7,402 nt of DNA, taken from positions 1-7,402 of the forward strand of contig CAZRES010000140.1 of NCBI GenBank assembly GCA_964598885.1, in the 5' to 3' direction. Both the position numbers and the translations under genes were made by a program. Below the pieces are notes generated by a model, which searched no databases, was not told the DNA's origin, and saw nothing but the letters and a program-made list of their open reading frames with translations. This DNA comes from SURF-33 sp964598885. Its GTDB lineage: Bacteria > Desulfobacterota > Desulfobacteria > Desulfobacterales > Desulfosalsimonadaceae. Positions 1-4,432 of the stretch are shown piece by piece; the stretch's first letter is position 1; every line of letters starts with the position of its first letter.

Positions 1-13
1 ATATTTTATTTTT

Positions 14-104
14 AAAAATTGGGGACAGCCACTGATTTTTCAGTCCGAATCTTCACTAATTTCTACAATTTTCCAAAAAAAATTAGTGGCTGTCCCCAAT
101 TTTT
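14..104. repeat. Long inverted repeat (27-bp arms) at the 3' end of the SDR gene
   Basis: Arms 14-40 and 78-104 pair along their whole length, with one G-T pair (34/84) as the only non-Watson-Crick position. The loop (41-77) is 37 nt and AT-rich. The core of each arm is GGGGACAGCCACT or its complement, flanked by A and T runs, so this can be read as two inverted copies of one element. From memory, GGGGACAG-type palindromes of this kind are dispersed in several delta-proteobacterial and planctomycete genomes near Y1 (REP-associated) transposases. That link is inference, because no transposase is visible here. The right arm supplies the last codons and the stop of the minus-strand SDR gene, and the folded RNA could act as its transcription terminator. 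Confidence 0.8.
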
Positions 105-886
105 TCGCCGCCGATGACGTAGCCGCCGTCGAGCCGGATGACGCTGCCGGTCAGGAAGGGGGCATCCTTTATAATATAGCGCACGGTTTGGATCACATCC
201 TCCACCCGGCCCACGCGAGCCATAAGGGTGTGATCAATGATGGCCTGTTTCTGGGCGTCGGTCAGCAGGCCCCATCCCCGCGTCTGGGGGCCGTGGCGGG
301 TTTCGAAAAAACCCAGCATGATCTCATTGACCCGGACATTGGGCGCCCCCAGCCGGGCCCAGGTCTCGGTGAGCAGGGAAACGCCCCGGTTGGCCGCGGA
401 ATATCCCTCATTAAACACCGGTCCCGCCGGCCCGCTGCGTCCCACCATTGCCGCAATGGATGAAATATTGATCACGCAGGCATCCCCGGCTTGCTTCAGG
501 TACGGCAACGCCGCCGTAAATACCCATTGCTTGGCCCGCAACGTGGTGGCCATCTCCAGGTCCCACTGGTCCTGCTGGTACGGACCGTGCACCACCGGCC
601 ACCCGCCCCGCTCGATGTTGTTGATCAGGATGTCGAGCCGGCCGAAACGATGCGTCACGACCTGCATCATGGCGTCAACGGCCTCGGGATCCCGCAGATC
701 GACCTTTACGGCCAGGTGCCGGTCCCCGTACCGGGCCAGATCCTGTTTCATTGCCGGGATATGCTCTTCCCAGTCATAATAGGTCATGGCCACCCGGATC
801 CCGTCTTCGGCCAGGGCCAGCCCGATGCCTTTGCCGATTCCTTTGACCGCGCCGAGCACCAACGCGGTTTTTTCAGTTGATCCCAT
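83..886 (-). CDS. SDR-family oxidoreductase with altered catalytic tetrad
   Basis: This is a 267-residue single-domain short-chain dehydrogenase/reductase, the normal length for classical SDRs, probably cytosolic and NAD(P)-dependent by family. Visible motifs are a glycine-rich dinucleotide loop (G12, G16, G18), D63 in the adenine-pocket VDL segment, N89-N90 in the NNAG position (here NNIE), the S142/S143 pair in NISS, and Y162. Two expected catalytic residues are changed: YxxxK reads Y162-S-A-A-N166, and the tetrad Asn position appears to be T115. The substrate cannot be predicted. I chose the ATG at 886 because GGAGG (893-897) lies 6 nt upstream; an in-frame ATG at 937 lacks this support. 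The gene overlaps the upstream YkgJ gene by 14 nt. The final residues (about KIGDSH) and the stop lie inside the inverted repeat, so the native C-terminus may have been replaced. Confidence 0.85.
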   Translation of the reverse strand: MGSTEKTALVLGAVKGIGKGIGLALAEDGIRVAMTYYDWEEHIPAMKQDLARYGDRHLAVKVDLRDPEAVDAMMQVVTHRFGRLDILINNIERGGWPVVHGPYQQDQWDLEMATTLRAKQWVFTAALPYLKQAGDACVINISSIAAMVGRSGPAGPVFNEGYSAANRGVSLLTETWARLGAPNVRVNEIMLGFFETRHGPQTRGWGLLTDAQKQAIIDHTLMARVGRVEDVIQTVRYIIKDAPFLTGSVIRLDGGYVIGGEKIGDSH

Positions 887-1709
887 CGCCGCCCTCCGGA
901 TTTTCGATTTCTTCTCCGAAAAAATGCTGCCGGACAAACATCAGCGCATGGGTCAGAAACTCCGCGTCATCCGCCCCATCCATCGGATCAGCTCCGGCCC
1001 CCGCGGCCGTCGGGCGATCCGCCGCTGGATTCATCCGCTTCCGATCCGCCTTCTTTTTAGTCGTCCGGGGCACCGCGTCGGCCCGGGCCGCAGCCTTGAA
1101 CCGATCGATATCATAGCAGGCCGTATAAATCCAGTGCAGGGTCTGGTCGTCCAACGCCCCGGGCATGGCCCGGTTTTTGGCGGCCATCAGGGCCAGCATC
1201 TCGTCATTGGCCCGATTATACGGCTCCAAGCCCTGGTTGGCGATCCATTCGGCCACGGTCCACTGTGGTCCCCGTTCAAATCCCCGGCAGTGCGGCTCCC
1301 GGATCAGCAGATAGCGTTCGGTAATCCGCCCGGTTTCCCGATGCCGCGCCGCACCCCGCAACAGCGGGTACATGCGGCAGGACGACGGCCGGTCCGGATA
1401 AACCCCGCAGCCCGAAGGCGTTACAAACGGGCACTCCAGACCGGGAGACGCCAGCGGCTTCAGGGAAACCACCGGCAGGCCGGTTTGCGGCCCCACGCCC
1501 CGCACGGTGTAGCGGTCCAGAAACGCCGATGAGGTCATGTCCAGACGCCGGCACAGGCGCAGGACGTCATAAGGGGTCAGGGCCTGGCTCAGATCCCGGC
1601 AGCACTGGTTGAAACAGGCAACGCCCGGATGACAGTCAAAATAAAACCCATCGCCGGGCGACACTTCCATTATGTTCGAATAATTTGTCAATGTTGAAAA
1701 TTTTTCCAT
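873..1709 (-). CDS. YkgJ-family cysteine-cluster protein
   Basis: This is a 278-residue protein of the YkgJ/UPF0153 type, a family annotated as a putative zinc- or iron-chelating domain with no firmly established reaction. The cysteine pattern fits the family: C26, C32-x3-C36-C37, C93, C101, C111 in RPxxCRxYP, and C141. The cluster domain covers about residues 20-145. A helical stretch follows, then a charged, Ala/Asp/Pro-rich and probably disordered linker (about 208-249, with a basic run at 215-225) and a short hydrophobic helix near 250-265. There is no signal peptide. The start is uncertain: ATG at 1709 and ATG at 1670 (residue 14) both lack a clear Shine-Dalgarno, and both leave the cluster intact. 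Its 3' end carries the ribosome-binding site of the SDR gene, so the two are probably co-expressed. A role in metal handling or protein modification with the SDR is speculation. Confidence 0.85.
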   Translation of the reverse strand: MEKFSTLTNYSNIMEVSPGDGFYFDCHPGVACFNQCCRDLSQALTPYDVLRLCRRLDMTSSAFLDRYTVRGVGPQTGLPVVSLKPLASPGLECPFVTPSGCGVYPDRPSSCRMYPLLRGAARHRETGRITERYLLIREPHCRGFERGPQWTVAEWIANQGLEPYNRANDEMLALMAAKNRAMPGALDDQTLHWIYTACYDIDRFKAAARADAVPRTTKKKADRKRMNPAADRPTAAGAGADPMDGADDAEFLTHALMFVRQHFFGEEIENPEGGDGIN

Positions 1710-1746
1710 CGAAAAACAAAAACGATTATTTTCCGACTAATTTCTC

Positions 1747-1774
1747 TTGATTATATGAAATATTATGGTATGAA
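1747..1774 (+). promoter_or_regulatory. Weak candidate promoter for infC operon
   Basis: TTGATT (1747-1752), a 16-nt spacer and TATGAA (1769-1774) give a weak sigma-70-like match ahead of infC. The implied leader is about 70 nt. This is the best plus-strand candidate I see in the divergent spacer 1710-1851, but the composition makes false positives easy. Confidence 0.22.
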
Positions 1775-1782
1775 AACATGAA

Positions 1783-1811
1783 TTCATACAGAACGGTAAA
1801 AGGTTTGTAAA
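1783..1811 (-). promoter_or_regulatory. Candidate promoter for the YkgJ-SDR pair
   Basis: Reading the minus strand, TTTACA (1806-1811) is followed after 17 nt by TATGAA (1783-1788), giving 5/6 and 4/6 matches to the sigma-70 boxes. A transcript would start near 1776 with a leader of about 65 nt. A perfect TATAAT on the same strand (1750-1755) is an alternative -10 but has no convincing -35. The region is very AT-rich, so chance matches are likely. Confidence 0.35.
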
Positions 1812-1838
1812 CAATTAAAACCGGGATCCGCAGACAAC

Positions 1839-1854
1839 AGGAGGTGGAAGCATA
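1839..1854 (+). promoter_or_regulatory. Strong Shine-Dalgarno deciding an AUA start for infC
   Basis: AGGAGGTG (1839-1846) is an almost complete anti-16S match, and 5 nt later comes ATA (1852-1854) in the infC frame. The frame is closed upstream by TAA at 1816-1818. It contains no ATG, GTG or TTG between that stop and the TTG at 1921, which is too far inside the conserved N-domain to be the start. Confidence 0.8.
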
Positions 1855-2376
1855 GTTAAGCAGAAACAGGACACCAACAAACCCAGGACAAACAGGGAAA
1901 TCAAGGTTAAAGAAGTACGGTTGATCGATGAAGAGGGGAACCAGGCCGGGATTGTGCCGATTCATCAGGCACTGGCCAAGGCCGAAGAATCCGGGCTCGA
2001 TCTGGTCGAAATCGCGCCGACGTCGGTCCCTCCTGTTTGCAAAATAATGGATTACGGTCGTTTCAAATACCAGCAAACCAAGAAACAGCAGGAATCCAAA
2101 AAAAAGCAAACCACCTTTCAGGTCAAGGAAATCAAAGTCCGTCCAAAGACCGATAAGCATGACCTGGAAATCAAGCTCGGCCATATTCAGCGGTTCCTTG
2201 AAAAGAAAAATAAAGTCAAGGTAACGGTGGTTTTTCGAGGACGGGAAATCACCCTGGCCAGCATGGGACGGGAAATTCTGGATCAGATTGCCGAACAGGC
2301 CAGCAGTTTTGCCGTTGTCGAGCAACAATCCAAAATGGAAGGCCGGACCATGAATATGGTGCTGGCGCCGAAATAA
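1852..2376 (+). CDS. infC: Translation initiation factor IF-3
   Basis: IF3 binds the 30S subunit, keeps 50S away and checks the start codon and initiator tRNA. The product from the ATA at 1852 is 174 residues, close to the roughly 180 of E. coli IF3. The N-domain begins near TNREIK (13-18). The family signature KIMDYGRFKYQQTK lies at 64-77, at the end of the N-domain, followed by a Lys/Gln-rich linker and the C-domain (about 90-174) with VKVTVVFRGRE. The AUA start fits the well-known habit of infC genes of using rare starts (AUU in E. coli), through which IF3 represses its own translation; autoregulation here is inferred. A start at the TTG at 1921 would delete 23 conserved residues. thrS, the common upstream neighbour, is not present. 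The gene opens the operon that continues with rpmI and rplT. Confidence 0.95.
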   Translation: MVKQKQDTNKPRTNREIKVKEVRLIDEEGNQAGIVPIHQALAKAEESGLDLVEIAPTSVPPVCKIMDYGRFKYQQTKKQQESKKKQTTFQVKEIKVRPKTDKHDLEIKLGHIQRFLEKKNKVKVTVVFRGREITLASMGREILDQIAEQASSFAVVEQQSKMEGRTMNMVLAPK

Positions 2377-2674
2377 TTTCCGACCGCCGCGTTTACTTTT
2401 TTTAAGGGATTGTCAAAACCGCCGGGCGGATGCACCGAGGCTGCACGGCGGGTTCACGACATGGGCACAGGGTTGCCGCTAAATGGCATTGGCGCGGATC
2501 GCACCACCGCGCCATCATCATTTTTGGGTTGATATCCGTTTAAAACTCTGCTTAATAGCCAGGGCGACACCATTGACGATGCCGACAAACCGAGGGCATT
2601 GTTCCATTTTGACACGTTTTCCGGAGTTGCCGCATCCGCCCGGAAATGATATTATATTTAAGGAGTGTGTGATC
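2377..2674 (+). promoter_or_regulatory. Long structured spacer between infC and rpmI
   Basis: This 298-nt stretch has no credible gene. It contains an imperfect hairpin around 2417-2454 (AACC-GCC paired with GGC-GGTT, one bulged G, and an inner TGCA/TGCA helix) and a perfect 8-bp hairpin at 2490-2514, with TTTTT at 2521-2525. A gap this long inside the infC-rpmI-rplT operon suggests an untranslated control region. In E. coli, L20 binds mRNA structures around the infC-rpmI junction to repress rpmI-rplT; whether that applies here is inference. Confidence 0.5.
2490..2525 (+). terminator. Terminator- or attenuator-like hairpin between infC and rpmI
   Basis: TGGCGCGG (2490-2497) and CCGCGCCA (2507-2514) form a perfect 8-bp GC-rich stem with a 9-nt loop. 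TCATCA then TTTTT (2521-2525) follows. The T run starts 6 nt after the stem rather than directly, so this is a weak or conditional terminator at best. It may be an attenuator in front of rpmI. Confidence 0.45.
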
Positions 2675-2872
2675 ATGCCGAAAATAAAAACCAACAGATC
2701 CGCGGCCAAGCGGTTCAAGAAAACGGGATCCGGGAAATACCGATATTCCAAATCCCATGCCAGTCATATTCTGACAAAAAAATCCCGCAAACGGAAACGG
2801 GATCTGCGCAAGGCCCATATGATCGACGGCAGCAACCTGAAAGAGATCCGGCTGCTCCTGCCCAACGGATAG
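2675..2872 (+). CDS. rpmI: 50S ribosomal protein L35
   Basis: L35 is a small basic protein of the large ribosomal subunit. The 65-residue product is the usual length. It begins MPKIKTNRSAAKRFK, which contains the L35 signature IKTNRSAAKRFK at residues 4-15. The rest is rich in Lys and Arg, as expected for an rRNA-binding protein. The start at 2675 is fixed by AAGGAG (2660-2665), 9 nt upstream, and by homology; the frame stays open upstream to an ATG at 2483, but that extension resembles nothing in L35. It lies between infC and rplT in the classic order, though both flanking spacers are unusually long. Confidence 0.97.
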   Translation: MPKIKTNRSAAKRFKKTGSGKYRYSKSHASHILTKKSRKRKRDLRKAHMIDGSNLKEIRLLLPNG

Positions 2873-2991
2873 GGACAAAGGACAAGGGCGAAAACCGGAG
2901 ACTTGCGTTTGAACGTTCAGACCTGAGGTCTGAGAAATAACAAAAGATTATTATTTTTTTACGATCAAGATAAATAAGACAAGGAGTTGTC
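2873..2991 (+). promoter_or_regulatory. Spacer between rpmI and rplT with a perfect small hairpin
   Basis: The 119-nt gap contains TCAGACC (2917-2923), loop TGA, GGTCTGA (2927-2933), a perfect 7-bp hairpin. It is followed by an AT-rich tract that holds a weak AAATAA/TTATTT pairing (2935-2940/2951-2956) and a run of seven T (2954-2960). The hairpin is 20 nt from the T run, so it is not a standard terminator. It could be an RNA control site or processing signal. AAGGAG (2981-2986) is the rplT ribosome-binding site. Confidence 0.4.
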
Positions 2992-3339
2992 ATGCGTATT
3001 AAACGAGGATTCAAGGCGCGGCGGCGGCGGAAAAAGGTCCTGAAGCTGGCCAAAGGGTTTCGGGGCGGACGGAGCAAGCTGTTTCGCACTGCCGCCGATT
3101 CCGTGGACAAGGCGTTGATGTATGCCTATCGGGACCGCAAGGTCCGAAAACGGGAGTTCCGGCAGTTGTGGATCGCCCGCATTAACGCGGCGGCGCGGAT
3201 GAATGATCTGTCCTACAGCAAGTTCATCCACGGCTTGAAAACCGCCAATATCGAACTGGATCGGCGGGTTCTTGCCGATCTTGCCATCAGCGATCCCGGC
3301 GCGTTCGCCAATCTCGCCGCCATGGCCGAGGCCCGATAA
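2992..3339 (+). CDS. rplT: 50S ribosomal protein L20
   Basis: L20 binds 23S rRNA early in large-subunit assembly and in several bacteria also represses its own operon by binding mRNA. The 115-residue product is close to the 118 of E. coli. It has the very basic N-terminal extension (residues 1-30, with R10-R13 followed by K14-K15) and the L20 signature K53 to R69 (KREFRQLWIARINAAAR). The ATG at 2992 is preceded by AAGGAG with a 5-nt spacer. The stop is 7 nt before the pheS start, so translation of the two may be linked. L20 is the likely effector for any feedback acting on the structured spacers upstream of rpmI and rplT. Confidence 0.97.
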   Translation: MRIKRGFKARRRRKKVLKLAKGFRGGRSKLFRTAADSVDKALMYAYRDRKVRKREFRQLWIARINAAARMNDLSYSKFIHGLKTANIELDRRVLADLAISDPGAFANLAAMAEAR

Positions 3340-3346
3340 AGCATCA

Positions 3347-4363
3347 ATGACCCGGTTACCTCAACGTATTGAAGAAATTCAGGCCGAAGCGCTGGACGCC
3401 CTGGACCAGGCCGTTGATCCGGAGGCGGTCAAGGCCCTTTCCGTCAAATACCTGGGAAGAAAGGGGATCGTGACCCTGTTTTTGCGCAATATCACGTCCC
3501 TGCCGATAGAAGAGCGCCCCGCGGCCGGCAAGACGGCCAACGAGGTCAAACGACGCCTGGAATCCGCCTTCCAGACCGCTGCGGAACAACTGGCCGCCGG
3601 AACAAGCGGAAAACACGAGGCCATTGACGTGACCCTGCCGGGCCGGCCCGCGCCGTCGGGATCCCTTCATCCCCTCACCCGGGTCAATCGCCGCATCTGC
3701 GATATTTTCAACCGCATGGGATTTGCCATCGCCGAAGGCCCGGAAGTGGAAAACGACTATTACAACTTCGAGGCCCTCAATATTCCCAAAAACCATCCGG
3801 CCCGGGACATGCAGGACACCTTTTATGTTTCCGAAAATATCGTTCTGCGGACCCACACCTCGCCCATCCAGGTGCGGATTATGGAAAAACACGCGCCGCC
3901 GGTGCGGGTAGTGGCCCCCGGAAAAGTCTACCGCTGCGATTCCGATCTGACCCATACCCCCATGTTTCACCAGATCGAGGGACTTCTGGTGGACGAAGAC
4001 GTCTCTTTCGGCGATCTCAAGGGGATTTTAACGGCCTTTGTCCAGGAAATTTTTGATGAAAAGACCCGCCTGCGCTTTCGCCCCAGCTTTTTTCCGTTCA
4101 CGGAACCCAGCGCCGAAGTCGATATCTTGTGCGTCATGTGCCGGGGGGAAGGCTGCAAGGTCTGCTCCCATACGGGTTGGCTGGAGGTTCTGGGATGCGG
4201 GATGGTGCACCCGGCCGTGTTTGAAAACGTGGGATACGATACGTCCCGATATAACGGGTTCGCCTTCGGCATGGGCGTGGAGCGGATCGCCATGCTGCGA
4301 TACGGCATCAACGATATCCGGCTCTTTTTTGAAGGCGACGCCCGATTTTTAGACCAATTTTGA
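3347..4363 (+). CDS. pheS: Phenylalanyl-tRNA synthetase alpha subunit
   Basis: This is the catalytic alpha chain of the cytosolic alpha2-beta2 enzyme that charges tRNA-Phe. The product is 338 residues (E. coli: 327). The order is an N-terminal coiled-coil arm (about 1-90), class II motif 1 from H108, motif 2 from G192 (GKVYRCDSDLTHTPMFHQIEG), FPFTEPSAEVD at 249-259, and motif 3 in GFAFGMGVERIA from residue 304. The alanine of GFAFGMG, in the phenylalanine pocket region, is retained. A four-cysteine cluster, C262-x2-C265-x4-C270-x2-C273, precedes TGWLEVLGCGMVHP; this insertion is seen in many bacterial PheS proteins and could bind metal. The ATG at 3347 is chosen because it follows the rplT stop by 7 nt and the protein then starts like its family. 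A longer frame from 3272 only overlaps rplT. The Shine-Dalgarno is weak, so initiation probably depends on coupling. Confidence 0.97.
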   Translation: MTRLPQRIEEIQAEALDALDQAVDPEAVKALSVKYLGRKGIVTLFLRNITSLPIEERPAAGKTANEVKRRLESAFQTAAEQLAAGTSGKHEAIDVTLPGRPAPSGSLHPLTRVNRRICDIFNRMGFAIAEGPEVENDYYNFEALNIPKNHPARDMQDTFYVSENIVLRTHTSPIQVRIMEKHAPPVRVVAPGKVYRCDSDLTHTPMFHQIEGLLVDEDVSFGDLKGILTAFVQEIFDEKTRLRFRPSFFPFTEPSAEVDILCVMCRGEGCKVCSHTGWLEVLGCGMVHPAVFENVGYDTSRYNGFAFGMGVERIAMLRYGINDIRLFFEGDARFLDQF

Positions 4364-4432
4364 CGGTATAGCCGCACGCCCGGCGTCTGCGCCGCCGTCC
4401 GGATTTCACTTTTACGAGCGTATCTAGTTACT
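4364..4432 (+). other. pheS-pheT spacer with nested stems
   Basis: This 69-nt spacer can fold: CGGCG (4381-4385) pairs with CGCCG (4390-4394) around TCTG, and directly outside it GACGG (4362-4366) can pair with CCGTC (4395-4399). No T run follows, so it is not an obvious terminator. The pheT start has only a distant GAG (4416-4418) as a possible ribosome-binding site. A regulatory role is possible but unproven. Confidence 0.3.

Noticed and set aside
786..1532. 248-residue plus-strand open frame opposite the YkgJ gene
   Set aside because: It is a GC-rich shadow frame, full of Arg, Pro and Gly, with no recognisable domain. The minus-strand frame has the full YkgJ cysteine motif.
1726..2328. 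200-residue minus-strand open frame opposite infC
   Set aside because: Its Phe/Leu-rich product is the complement of Lys-rich IF3 codons; there is no ribosome-binding site or motif support.
2628..2656. TTGCCG, 17-nt spacer, TATTAT as a promoter for rpmI
   Set aside because: Spacing is good, but the start of transcription would fall in or next to the rpmI Shine-Dalgarno, leaving almost no leader. It is more likely a chance match.
2483..2674. In-frame N-terminal extension of L35 from an ATG at 2483
   Set aside because: L35 begins at MPKIKT with its own ribosome-binding site. The extension has none and overlaps the 2490-2514 hairpin.
3272..3346. Upstream ATG for pheS inside rplT
   Set aside because: The extra 25 residues are Pro/Arg-rich and unlike PheS; they are a frame-shifted reading of the rplT 3' end.
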